Below, piece after piece: positions 25,701 to 38,005 of a stretch of DNA of 64,000 nucleotides. The position numbers were made by a program, and so were the translations under genes. The notes under the pieces were generated by a model that made no database searches, was not told the DNA's origin, and saw nothing but the letters and a program-made list of their open reading frames with translations. Every line of letters begins with the position of its first letter. Positions within the stretch are counted from its first letter, which is position 1. Origin of the DNA: Apiospora phragmitis (taxonomy: Eukaryota > Ascomycota > Sordariomycetes > Amphisphaeriales > Apiosporaceae); contig JAQQWL010000001.1 of NCBI GenBank assembly GCA_038363925.1, forward strand, positions 1,426,001-1,490,000. Direction: 5' to 3'.

Positions 25701-28700
25701 AACCTTGTGAGGAGAACCGCCTGCTGCCAGCATATGCCGCCTATAGCACGCATCAGAAAAATGCCGTCGGACGATTCCAACGTACATACAGCCTAGGAAA
25801 TGCGCCGAGGCAGGCGATGACGATTTAGTGGTGACTGATCCCTGCTCTTCTAGAGTAATGTTTTTTTTTGTTTTTTTTTTACCGACCCTCTGGGTAGAAA
25901 GAGTCGCGCTAAGTAAGTATTCCCACCACCTCCTTCTCCTAACCTAATAAGGAGTGGTCGCTGGGCCGGAAGGGTTGCCTGCCCACTGCACGGCAACTTC
26001 ACTTTTACTCCTATACAGTGTCGTACCCGCCCGTCTTCGCCATCTCTGTGGTTGTGGTTATTCGTCAATGATGAATAATCTTACCAATCATGACTTACCT
26101 GCTAGCCTAAGCACTCAGGTGGTCGTTCGTGTCGCTACACGTCGATCAATACGAGTCCTAACGACGTACCATGTTTCGGCAACAGCTACATACCTGCCAA
26201 TGGGGAAGAGAAGAATCAGATCAGAATTGGACAAAATTAGTCGGCTCTCGCTTAGATATCTCTGCTCCTCTACGTGAAGTTTTTTCTTGCTAGGCGTCCG
26301 ATCGACATCCATATTCAGCCCCATCAATGATCCAAGCGCAAAAGGGGTCTAGGAACAAACCAGTTGCAATTATTAATATCGGGCTTGCTACACCCCTCCA
26401 TGCGCAGAAACGCCCCCTTCTAGACAGAAGAAAAAATCTCCGTGTGGCTGGCCTTGTTGGCCGGCGTGCATTCAACGCATAAAGTAGAGATAAGATGACG
26501 GCTGCCGCGTCCCTGTGCATCGTTCGAGGATCAGCCAGAGGCCCGTGAGACTAATAAAGTGTAAAAAATGCTCCGAATAGACGAGATGAATACTTTATGC
26601 ATTATATCCCCATGATGCCATCGCCTTGTCCATTTTATACCGATAATCGTGTGAAATCTGCGCTTTTCGGTGAATCGGGCCAGCAGGACGTGCAAATGTA
26701 ACTCGACTTCGTAATCGTGTTGGCGTTCGTGATTAATCTGTTCGTGATCTCCGTCATCTGTCCTCTGCCTGTGTAAAGCCTATTTCTCTTCACCTCTGGA
26801 GCATAATCTTGGCAACGCGCACGGTGATGTGCGCATATGGTCACACATACAGTATGTGCCTATAGACTCGTCAGCTTCATCTTGATAGAATCATTACGAT
26901 ACTTGTCCTATATCCCCGGCCTCGCTACCCAGACGCGTTGCTTGTGCGTTGAGGTGAGGCCAGGATTGGCTATTGGATAGACGGCATACCAATTTAGTGT
27001 ACCAATGACAGAGGCATGTACATGCTTACACACACCAAAGAGTCGCTTACAGAAAAGGTTACAGGATACCAACCCCACATGATTTACATCAAATAGGAGG
27101 AAGAGGGTGCCTGGAAACCCTGGCTACATGGCCTCATAGGAGTCTAGTACGATGCATGTAAGTACCTAATGTACGTCGACGCAATTGATCTGTTGCGTGC
27201 AACGTCAAAGGTACAGCAGCAGACACAGCAGGTACTACTACCGTCCGAGAAGTAGGGGTGTTTCATGTTCAATTTGATGTAGGTTGCTGTGCAGTTGCAG
27301 TGGGTGGAAGCCATGGCGGTAACCTGTTCTCCGACAAAACCAACGACGATCTGTTCCGGTTTTCGTAACGGTGAGCTGCATCTTGAAAATATTGGCGACA
27401 ATTCATTAGCTTATTAGTTGTTCCCACTAGTGGAGGAGTCAATAGTCGTGGAAATATGCTTACTAGCCGGCCTTATGAGCTGTTGATATCATATCAGAAG
27501 ATCATATTTTACCTCCCTCCACAGATGTGATTTGCAGTGCCGGTGCAATGGTTTCGATAGTTCCCGCCTTTTGAACCAGGATTTGACCGTCACAGTCAGG
27601 CCTTGCCTACATACTTCTGTTGCCTACAGTACTCCCCTAGCAGCCTAGCACATCATGAATTGTTAATCGCGGCAACAGTAGTGGTGAACCTCGAGAAGCC
27701 CAGTCTAGCGTTGACAGAAGGGGTTGCCTGGGATAAAAAAGGCCAGATCTAATGTGACCTCCAAGTGCTGACTCGTCGGCAAATCAGCATTGGCCCGGAG
27801 CATTTAGCAGTCAGCGTCAAGAGTCGTGATTGGCCCAGCGCAACCATGAATCCTTGCTTCAGCAGCCGTCTGATCTATTAAGCGGGCCTGGGCTTGGAAT
27901 CTATTCTTAATCACGACGACATTGATGATTACTTAGACGTTATATAGTTCATCTATGTCGCTCCTTGTCCGGTTGGCTACCAACTCTTGTCGTTTTCTGC
28001 GGCATCCTTTAATTACCATATGCGATGCAAGGTCTCGGTGACCGATTTGGCGGACATCCGGCAAACTGAGGGCTAGTCACGATTCGCGACTACGTGTATG
28101 CATGTACGTACGTGCTTGGTTTTTAGGTAACGAACGAGGTCACGAGCCTTTGTGCAACTCCTGACTTCTTTTGTGAATAAGGGAACCCGAAATGCTGGGA
28201 CGGCGGTGGCCCTCTGGTGCTAGCTACCGCCCACCGCCCTGGGAAGGCAAAGGGAAGGGGATAGGTGATACCGACACCAGGGACAATCCAAACTAGGGTG
28301 CGTGCAAATTGCAACCAGATTGAACCAGAACGGGTGGAACACTGGAGATGAGGTGACCAGACCACCAACCCGGCCAAACTCGTGGCTGCTCGGGCTGCGA
28401 GCTGGCCAAGTTCAATCCATGCCTGCTTGGCGCTATATGGTCGCCGACCTATTGCGACGTTGCTGAAAACCGCAGTACGGGCCCCAAGGGCCCAAAGATC
28501 ATTCCATATGATTGAGGGCCCTATCTGGAAGCCACTCTCAACTCTGGAGAGTAGCGGTAGCGCTGCGAACATCTCCGTGGATTCCTTCTTACCGTCTTCG
28601 AAGCCAGACTTTCTGGCTTGGCGTCCCAACGCCGGTGCTGCCGAAGCTCCCCGGACCAAAACTTACCATAATTGGGTTCCGCGATCTACGTCTGCGTCTT

Positions 28701-31037
28701 ACCTGACCTAACGGTCTCCTTTAACCCGGGGAGCTTCCTAGCTTCTGGATATATTCGGTGTATAGAATCAATCAGGTGAGGTTGAGCACATGTGCATGTA
28801 TATGTCCTCCCTTATGATGCACCCGCACCTATAATACATCAAACCAACCTATATCAGCCAGTTACATCACCTTCACTGCCAGGCTGGTCCCAATTGGATG
28901 TACCCCTCAAAGCTTAAGAGAGTGCTGCATAGTCCAGGATTTCAGCATTGATTTTCTCTCATGGGCTATCCATGTGGGGATCATTGCAGCAATTTTAAGA
29001 GCGAGCTGGTTGCTATATCATTGGATCTTGCTATGCAGAGCCAGACACAAAATACAATCGCTACCTACTTGTAGCAAGTAATGCATGGTTAGATCCAATG
29101 CAAGACACTTCAATGTTGTAACGAACGTCAAGCTCCTCGACCAAGCGGCTGTCAAAACGAATGGTTTTGGTAGCCGATGCAGGTGTGGATATCTTTAGCC
29201 GGTTTATCTGCAGACCAGACTAGTACGTACATGAGCACAAACAGAGATCAGACGAAAAAGGGACAGGGGGGATGAGACCCTTGGAACATTTGCTGGTACT
29301 TGCATTTTACCTAGTTGAGCCTGAGTTGGTATATTTCTAGCGGCCTGACACAGGACTACCTCCTACCTCAATAATGACTGAAAATTGGAATCCAGACTTG
29401 AATGTTGAATTTCAATTCTGATCCTAACAATACAAATTAATTGACCTAAAGTGTGATGAGTACTTACCAATAGCTATCTCGAAGCCGGCTGTAAAGCCAC
29501 TCTGACGCCGCCTACCACTACTCCTGAGTGAAGATTACACTAGTGCACAAGCAGAACCTGTCAAACCGTCGCGGGTAATCTAAGAGCTCAACGAGTAAAG
29601 GCCACATTATATCTCGGCATTTGCCTGCTCAGGCCCAACAGCTAGTGACTCGGACAACCAGTAAGACAATGCCATAGACGTGGGCCTCGCATGTTGGTGT
29701 TGATGTTGGTGTTATTGGTTGGTGTTGTTGGTGCTCAGTCAAGCCATGAGCGTCTAATGGTTCATGCTGAAATGAACACGCTACAATGCTGGCTGGCAAC
29801 TGGATGCGGGGTTGGGAGGTTCGTCTCCTCGTCTGATGTTGCTACTCGCTACATGCGGATGCGGGATCAACCGGAGGATTATTCGAGCAGATGACAGTAC
29901 CACCTCGACGGGCGGGCGGTCTGACACCTATCAATTTGATACACGCCTACTGTACAGAGCAGTTCGCAATTGTATTCACCGCGTTGAAATGTTGACGTGC
30001 AGATCAGCTCGATTGCATGAATTCGCACAAACTGATCTCATACAAGTCATGGGGCGACAAGGACACAAAACTGACTCGCGTATAACCACCATGCGACAGG
30101 CGTCTGAAAACTTATTATTAGCTGATACTCGAGAATCATTGCAGTGGCTCTCTCGTCCACACGCCCAAATGCATTGGCGACGACATGAGCACATGCAAAT
30201 GAGGGAAGTACCGTACGTCTCATGTGAAGCCAGTTATGGAAGTCAGTCAAAGTCATCTAAGGAGGCTCTGCTTGTACATACATTGATACATTGATGGGTG
30301 GATTTCATTCTGTCAAGTGGACACTGCGAAGCGAACAAAGCCTGGTACTTTTCATCCCAACTCTTACCACCCTGTGTTTGGTATTGCAGCTGGCAGGTGT
30401 TAAAAAGCACGGTTACCTCAGAATTAGCGTATCCCGGCATAACGGGTGTACTATGGGATGTGCCGACAAATAACTGCCAGGATCTTAACTCTCAGTCTAG
30501 ATGTATGTAGGTGTATGTAAGTATTATACCCAATATGTCGAGTGTTGCAACTGTATGTAGAGATGTATGCACATGCGGCCTTGCTTGCAGGTGACTTCGC
30601 CGTAATAAACCCTCGCATGTCATGTAACGTATGCACATAGGATCATGACTACCTGCGTACCTCCTACTTATAGCGAACACATCAATCGCCTCGATCGTTT
30701 TCCTGTGATTGCCTTATTTCCTGCAGGTGCACTCGATGCTACAATGCCTACATAAGTTGGCAGTGCAGTACGCATCGTCATCTTGATGTTTAGCTATGCA
30801 TAAAGATTACTAGATCCATGTAATACACGCCCTCTCGCCAAGAGAGGGGTGTAATGTCACATTCTGTTGCTGGTATGCAATGGCGGCTCAACCAAGTACA
30901 TGTGTACCCACTCCACCACGAGGAATACAATCAAATCAACATTGTCTTCTGAGTCGGGTGGCAGAGTGGCGCAAAGAGCGGAAGGGCTCCGGAGAGTGCT
31001 GGGTCTCAATGTTATAATCGATGCAATAAGAGCGTTC
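22735..31037. other. Gene-poor tract, no supported gene
   Basis: Roughly 8 kb without any gene I can support. Several open frames of 140-180 codons occur (for example minus strand 24340-24774, 25256-25780 and 28123-28659) but none shows a recognisable domain, a clear splice pattern or a frame that can be extended. Composition is close to that of the flanking genic DNA. T- and A-runs occur near 25858-25880. A short imperfect GTTGGT-type repeat is at about 29695-29732. Confidence 0.45.
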
Positions 31038-31850
31038 CTATAGCCGTCCGCTGGGTATCGTCACCAAGAATTCAAGATGACCCTTCAACTTACGAGTCGA
31101 CTTAAAGTGGGCAAAAAAAGACTCCAGACTGAAGAGTTGCGACTGGTCAGACACGAACCCCAGCCCGGGGCCTAGGTCCATCTGATACATCCCCAAGGTG
31201 TCAGCTAGGAAGGCCTGGTCGGGTTTGCCAAGTAGCAAGTTGTTCGTTCATCGCGGCATAAAACAGCGCAACCTGTCAAACCGAGATGTGTCTTCTAATT
31301 AAAGATCATCTGAAGCTCTTGGTGTGACAGGTGTGGTTTCTCGGTAAACAGAAGGGCTAACGCTTAGATCCTGTGATCTGGTGTCGGTCCGCCGCCGCTA
31401 ATGCGTAGCTGCTTTACGGGGAATGAGGGCCGAGGAACGAACCACTGCCTCGGACGAACGAGATTCGAGACATTACGTGATGGAGTCCATAGGTATCCAT
31501 TCACCACTGTCAGCCAAGCGAGCAGTCCAAGTGCCAAAGGCTGAAAGGGTCTCAGCAAAGAGTTCCACCGAAGCTAAAAGCTGCTCAACGGCAAGAGAAC
31601 CCTCGCCCGCGTGTGGAATAGCTATGTCACGGAAAACGTATGGAAGCTCGGTAGCATGATGAAGAGCGGGTGGTGGCCGTGGTCGTATATACCTAACACT
31701 ATGTTATTAGCGAGCCGTATTTGCTCGGTGGGCAGCGTCCGGAGCAAAAGAAATGGGGATGCAGATAGGCTTGCCAATTGCTGCCTCCAAAGCCACACCG
31801 TCCCAAGTCTCCTGGCTCATGACATCCGATTAGCACCTCTAGGCGTGACT
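31038..31850 (-). pseudogene. Possible frame-broken coding remnant, unidentified
   Basis: Two protein-like stretches are seen on the minus strand. The downstream one (31038-31275) reads VALFYAAMNEQL and then, after one frame shift, GKPDQAFLADTLGMYQMDLG and SQLFSLESFFAHFKSTRKLK to a stop at 31038; an AG acceptor (TTTGACAG) precedes it. The upstream one (about 31475-31850) contains MSQETWDGVALEAAIGKPIC and, in another frame, HHATELPYVFRDIAIPHAGE and SAFGTWTARLADSGEWIPM. The HATELPYVF segment faintly recalls the C-terminal part of type-B carboxylesterases, but the rest does not fit, so I assign no function. Length of each open stretch alone is not statistically striking. Confidence 0.3.
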
Positions 31851-34800
31851 TGATCGGAGAAGGAGGATTGATGCGACTCGGGGGATTTTCTCGTAACTTG
31901 AGGAGAAATTATTGACTTCCTCTGGTCCCTGTTGATCTATGGAATGCAGCCTGTTTATTTCCCAGCGGATCGGGATAATTCATTTCATTCTAGATCGCCC
32001 ATCACCACGAACTATGTTTCTACAATTATTACGTGACATACTCTCTAGCTAATAGCGCAACCACCGCTGCCTCCCTCGAACACCACGGCTGCAGATCATA
32101 TAGGTAATTTCTATACCCTCACTAGAAGAGTACGAGAATTCAATAAAGTGGCCTCAATAATGACCCTAGCCCATCAATCTCATTGCATGCCGATGGGGGT
32201 GTGGTCCAACTAAACCGCTAGAGGCAAGGGATTACCCCAGCTTATACATCCTTGTTCATTATGCCATCTGTGCTTTCAAGCCGTACCGTGCTCGTGGCGT
32301 TTCTCGCAAGTGCCCATCAACACTGTCACACGTTCAAAGACCGATGGTTAAAATTTCAACGTCATCCGTTCCATCGCCAGGCAATGGACGCCAGTCGCCA
32401 TCGGCAGGAGTATCGCGGTGGAAGGGCCCGTCCAGAGCAATGGTTTCCCTGTGGCTGCTCCTGTATTGCTAGCAATCAGCTCACTATTTTGCCTAGCTCG
32501 CGACGTGCTCCCTGACTTACAAGGTTAAAAGATGATTATATGACGGCTGAATTCAATGGTGTCTTCGACTAGGTGGCCACGCGATGCATATCAAGCACAG
32601 ACTTATTGACTGGCCCATGCATTCCCGTCATGTCATTGACCTCGACCCTAAACGTCGGAGTGAGGTATGTAGCTGGACTCGAGCAAACCCAAATGCGGAG
32701 AGAAGGAAGACCTAGCCTAGCCAAACGGCCAACCGTCTGGGATATTGTGTCAATGGTGGTGCTGGTCTTCCCAAAAAAGCAACGTCCCCGTCATCCGGCA
32801 TATACGCTGGCTACCCGCCGTGCGTGGCGTTCGACTAAAGAGACCGAGTTGCTCCAGCGCAGCTTCATGCCTCGAGACTGCCGGCGCGGGTTACTTGCCC
32901 GCCTGGGAAGAGGAAGAAGGCCTCGGCCGACCAAGCAACGTGACGCTCGGGGATTCCCATCGTATAGCCTCGCTTAAAGTACCTACAGTATAAACTACCG
33001 GTGGCCTCCCAGGAAGAGAGGCCCGCCCCGAGGCCTGGGGACGGAGGAACCTCATACGCATAGTGTGTAGAATCCTCGGTCCTCAATTTCTTCAGCAGTC
33101 TATTTTCGAAGAAGAAGAAAAAATGATGGGACCTACGATCAAACTTACGTTGGGCGCGCCTCGTCCGTCAATCACATCTTGTTTCCGGGGCTAGGATGGT
33201 ACTCTGATGTACATGGTCAGCTACGTAATCTATGGTAACAATTCCGTCAGCAGCCTCTCGGGAGCTTGTCTATTCGACTTCCGTTACCTAGATATCCTAC
33301 GCGTACCCGGCTCGCTTTGATTGGACTCCATGCAGGTGTGGACAAGAAAGAGAGGGAGAGAGGACCCTTATTATCAATTTTTCTCTACTCTCAGGTCGAG
33401 GTCGAATCCGTATCAAGTTTCCATCATCAATAATCATGCATGGACACCACCGTGGTCACAGGAGATAAACCTGTGCATGTTGGCGAACTAGGCAGGCAGT
33501 TAGTTGATGTATTTTCTCCATCATCGTAATCAACGGTACCTACACATGTACCTACCGATATGCATGTACATGATGTATTCCTGCGGCAGGTACAGGACGG
33601 ATGCCCAGGTGTAGGTAGGCATGTAGGTAAAGTCATGGCTGAAGGGAAGGGAAGCTTTTCCAGGCAATCAGACGCCTACTTCTGATGGACGCCTCTTTCA
33701 AACCGTTAAACTGCACGCCCCACCATGTGCAGGATTAACCCTTGACACAATCAGCCCTGTATGTCTCTCTCACTCTCAATCCCTCTTCTTCTTCTTTCTG
33801 TCTTCTCGTCTTTAATCACCCCCCCTTGATGGCGGCTAAGGTATATCACATTGATACGAAAGACATGACTTGACCTGACCGAGGTAGACATAGGCCCGGT
33901 CTCGCTCGAGTGGATGGAGGGACCTGGAAATCTTGTACTGACTTTTCGGCGGACTGGCCCTGGCTTCCTCCACTGTACTGGAGCGCCTGGCTGGCACTGC
34001 GCATATCCCATCTAATTTAACGACGCTTGGACGCCGGACAGTGGTTTACGGAGAATTTATGAACCAGGCCCGCAACCCTTCAACCTAGCAGGCATATCAC
34101 GGCATAGCATTTGGCTCCCAGGATGCCTCGAGTCCTAAGCCTGAACAATATGTCATCGACATATACGCTATCATAATGTACCTCCACGCATTGCACATAC
34201 CCATCTCCACTAGTGCGCTCCATTCTCGCTGGGAAAAGTAATATCATTTCCAATCTGATAGCATGGCATGGTTGGTCTAAATAGGGTAGGTACTTTACCT
34301 AGGCTGCTCCTATCGAAGCTACACTGACCTTATTACCTCTTTTTCTACTGTAGCTCTAGCTCATGGGTGAAGGAGCGAGTGCGCCTGGGTTGATTGACAA
34401 GAATATTAGAAGATACACCCCCAGTCAGCGTGTCCGGGATCGAGCCACACTTGTGCGCTCCAGTCCCGGTCCCAGTACCCAGTCCCAGTCCAGGTTCTAG
34501 TCGTTAGAGACACCCTTGTTCCCACACCATGCATTTCATCAACATCGACCCAGGTGTCATTCTTGGGAAGTACCCACAGGTGGGTTCCATGCCAGGCTTG
34601 TCCTGTCTTCTTCGTCTGGTCTCTGCGCTTCCCTTTTCCCCAATTAGAGCTGTGTAGGCTTGGGTAGTTCACACCCAACCCAACCACCCCCCTGCTTCAA
34701 ATGGCCGCCCCCCCCCCCCCAGGTCTTTTTCATGTCGATACCTTTCATCTGGGTATTGTATTGTACGGCCCGCCCTCGAAGGAGAAGCAGCAGGGGGTAG

Positions 34801-35587
34801 CCGTAGTGAGTAGGTACTTGCCAACCGGTGCATTGTACATCCAGAGGTATCGACCTACCGTTCAGAGCTGCTCAGCGGATCTGGCGTCCGTGCAATGGTC
34901 TGGCGCCCCCATGAACCAATATCCTGGTCACTACATATTGGGCCAATCTCTAATGAGTTGCACAAAAACCTCCCACGATCCCACTTGGTTGATCGTTGTG
35001 AGAGACATTTGAGCTTCCTCCCATCTTTGTCCCTACTGTTCAAAGTCCTCGACTTGAACTGGCGCCTCAGAGTAACCGTGCTGCCTCCCAAATCGGCTAA
35101 TAAGCTCGTGCTGCCACCTGAGTCGAGGCACCGCTTTGGATCTGCACCTTTCCGTCGCCTGTCTGCTCTCCAACATACTCACAACACTGCCGCATGCCGT
35201 ACAACTTGACGCTCGAAAGTCTTGGTGGCCCAAAGTCTTGCCAAACCACCATCGTGTCCCACGAAGAGTCGAACTCGCCCCTAAAACCTCGCCAGAAGTC
35301 ACTTGCCCGGAGTTGCCTCCCAGCGACGGCACAAAGGTCGGATATCTTGTCTTGAAGAGCACGCCTCGGCTGTCCTCATAGCTGGGATTTCAACCCACCA
35401 AGCCTCTGCACGAGCTCGCCAGCAACACTTCGCCTTATTCGCCTGTATCGTGGATTGCGCCTCGTCGTTTGAACCTTGAGGAATTCGAATCAGCAACGAC
35501 CAAGGGCACCCGGCCACCTCCGTCTAGCGCAGACGTCAGGAGCTCTCTGCCCTGTTACTTGCCTCCACCAGGTCTCCGCCCGAATCC
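31851..35587. other. Intergenic region and probable long 5' leader of the zinc-cluster gene
   Basis: No gene is firmly supported. A C13 homopolymer is at 34708-34720 and a short A/G-rich stretch near 33100. Minus-strand protein-like stretches occur around 32570-32780, but they are short and interrupted. The last several hundred bases probably belong to the untranslated leader or promoter of the transcription factor that starts at 35588. Confidence 0.4.
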
Positions 35588-37972
35588 ATGCAAAACCTAA
35601 TCCATAATAGCGAGCAGACTCAAGATTCACTCGGCCAGCGCCGAGGCATATCCAATCTGGCGCGCTTCGCTCTCGACCTGAGTTGGGCCAGCGCAGCGAC
35701 GGAGTGCCCTCTCGGTTCAAGGGCCTATCCTTCTCCGCCCATGTCAGGGTCGCCACCGCTCCCACCCAAGCCAAACTTGGAGGCCGGTGAACGCGGCCAA
35801 AGTAGCTTCCAGCCCACCAGTCACGATGCGTTCCGCACTGGCCCAAGTATACCTGGGATAGAGTACCGAGCACATTCACAGCAAGGGATACAAAACCCTC
35901 AAGCACAGCTCCCACCACCCATGGCGAGTGGGATTCGAACATATCCGGGAGAAGCAACAGAGCGAGCTGCGTTTCCCTATCGACGCCCCGAAGGAGCCAT
36001 GGGAAGACCAATTTCCTATCATGGCCAAGCAGGCCCCATGGTCTCACAGTCACAGTACCCGTTACCGCCAGTCGCGGGGCATGCCTCGGGCCCTTCGCCT
36101 TATTCTTTACCGACAAGGCCGCAACCTCCGGAGAACCCGCCGTATACTTCGCCCAAATCCCAAAGGGAAAACCAAGGGACACGTTGCTTCGGCCTGTGTC
36201 CCTTGCAAAAGAGCCCATTTGAGGTATGTTGATTTGTCCCCCGAAGGTTAATATGCCAGAAACTGACTCTCGCAGATGTGATGGTACGTTGTGTTCAGAG
36301 ATTTCCTCCGTTTTCCATTATCGATATTGCCATGAACCAAATGTCCAGTCTTGTGCGAGGTGATGATTGGATTCCGCCGACCCTGGCAGCTGCAAAGTTC
36401 CAGAGCTCGAAGGTTTTATGATGCTCCGCCAGTGATGTTTCCCCGCGAATCAGAGGCGGACGACAGCGCCAGAGCCTAGTGTCCTACATACAGGTTTAGC
36501 ATGCAAAAGCGGCCTTGTTATGGAGGCATTGGGTTGCTGGGGCCAGGGGAGGCCTCTTGAAATCAGCCAAGTTCGGGGAGCAGTAAAATCTGTTGCTCAG
36601 GACGAAGAGGCTTTTGCGATGTTGAATCATTTATGAAAATCAACGCAAACCTTAGCACAGAATCCCGCACACGTTGCCACTCATACTTACGCAACGGTGC
36701 CCTCATTGCATGGCGAATTGGTTCTCCTTTTTTGGCTGCCAGATCATTGCTGACTTTCATTGCTCGCTAGCTCAAAGGCCTTGCTCCCGATGCCTAAGTA
36801 ATGGCAAAGAGGATGCTTGCGTAGACGTGCAACACAAAAAAAGAGGTCGACCAAGGCTACGAGATGATCGGGAATCACGATTCGATGCAGCCCGTTTTTG
36901 GCAACCCCACGGAATCCAGTGTACGGCGGCCAGTCTCGTTATTTGCACCAGTCAGTGCCCCCGCGGTGCCTTACGACGACCCCCTCCGAAGGACACAGTC
37001 GTATCGAGTATTGAAATCACAACCACCGGACCCCACTATACCGAGGTATCTTGACCGCGGATCCGCTAGCGATGCCAATGTCTACCTCCGCCACTGACTA
37101 TCGCACCACGACCTTCGGAGCCAGTCGCGTTTTTGACAGTTGATCTCGAGGTTGCAAGGGTGTCGAACACGTTTGTGGATGCTATCGGGGCCGGGTCAGC
37201 ACAGGCAATCCAGCGACGTCGGCTGGAGGATCTCATCCTTCCCCAGGAGCGAGAGAGAGTAATCGCTCTCCAACGCTCACTCCAAGACGAGCAATCCAGG
37301 AAAGAACCGACCTATTTGCCGCCTATATTTGGTCGTCAAGAGGCAGACAGGGTATTCCAGGCGCTTCCGTTCGACCCTGAAACGATCTCCAGCTTCCCAT
37401 TAGACCGGCAGGATACATTCTACTTCAAAACAGTAGAGGGCCAGCCACGGCAGTATCCCATCCGGCTCGGCCTGGTGAAGGAGGACTCCATATACTTTGT
37501 TGTCGTACTCCTTGTGATGCAGCCCAGGTCTCTCTCGAATCCTTCGCCCTCCGCACAACAGAGAGATCTTCCTTATGCGTATCAGTCTCAGGCTTATACG
37601 CAGCTGACGCCCGTGTCAGCATCTTTCGATCCAAATAGGCATCGATGGGGCGAGCTATTGGATTCCAGAGACACTGGACATGGCGCCCGGCAACCTGTGA
37701 CCCCAGCTTCTATAGTTGCAGGACCGAGTCCAGGCGTAAGCCCCAATATTCCTTCATATTCGCCGTCATCTGTTCGATCAGATCATCCGTCAGGACCGTC
37801 ATATCATATACCTCGAAGCGAATTGTCGATGCACAGGCATTCTCAGGCGCCAGGCTATCAGCTTCCACCAATACGAAGCCAAGCACAACCTGTGCACCAA
37901 GCAGACCCCCGGACAGGGCGGGTTGATATTGGCGGTTTGCTCGATCAGCCGAATGTCCCAAGGGGCTCATAG
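35588..37972 (+). CDS. Zn2Cys6 transcription factor with a PAS-like domain (three apparent frame breaks)
   Basis: The product is a fungal zinc-cluster regulator. After a Pro/Ser-rich N-terminus (AYPSPPMSGSPPLPPKPN) comes a complete binuclear cluster: CVPC, KRAHLRC, DAQRPCSRC and LSNGKEDAC, followed by the basic KKRGRPRLRDDRE linker. A PAS-like region follows (AFLTVDLEVARVSNTFVDAI to FVVVLLVMQPR), then a disordered tail ending VDIGGLLDQPNVPRGS. Exons are 35588-36223, an 8-nt exon 36276-36283 and 36771-37972; the second intron (487 nt) is unusually long. Three frame breaks are needed: one extra base at about 36165, one near 36881-36893 that fits one extra or two missing bases, and one missing C at about 37084. 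With these, the length is exactly 615 codons. I recognise the domain type but not a named ortholog, and its target genes cannot be told. The start codon is the first suitable ATG, and the 5' end is less certain. Confidence 0.8.
36276..36283 (+). other. 8-nt micro-exon inside the zinc cluster
   Basis: This exon supplies the last base of the Arg codon, the third cysteine (TGT), Asp (GAT) and the first base of Ala. It lies between a 52-nt intron with a CTCGCAG acceptor and a 487-nt intron with a GTACGT donor. Without it the zinc cluster loses its third cysteine and the frame changes. It is inferred from the conserved CDAQRPC sequence that results. Confidence 0.7.
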
Positions 37973-38005
37973 CATTCGGCGACATTCCATCTTTTGAATT
38001 GCCCC

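Noticed and set aside
25256..25780. Minus-strand open frame of 174 codons
   Set aside because: Composition is rich in Trp, Ser and Pro without any family signature; treated as a chance frame.
28123..28659. Minus-strand open frame of 178 codons
   Set aside because: The plus strand has an equally long open frame over the same bases, and neither shows a domain.
31475..31720. Similarity of HATELPYVF to the C-terminal part of type-B carboxylesterases
   Set aside because: Only a short motif fits, the spacing to other expected motifs is wrong and no GESAGG-like active-site segment was found nearby.
18282..35587. RIP-mutated transposon island as explanation of the gene-poor tract
   Set aside because: There is no AT bias, no long terminal or inverted repeats were noticed, and no transposase or reverse-transcriptase motif is seen.
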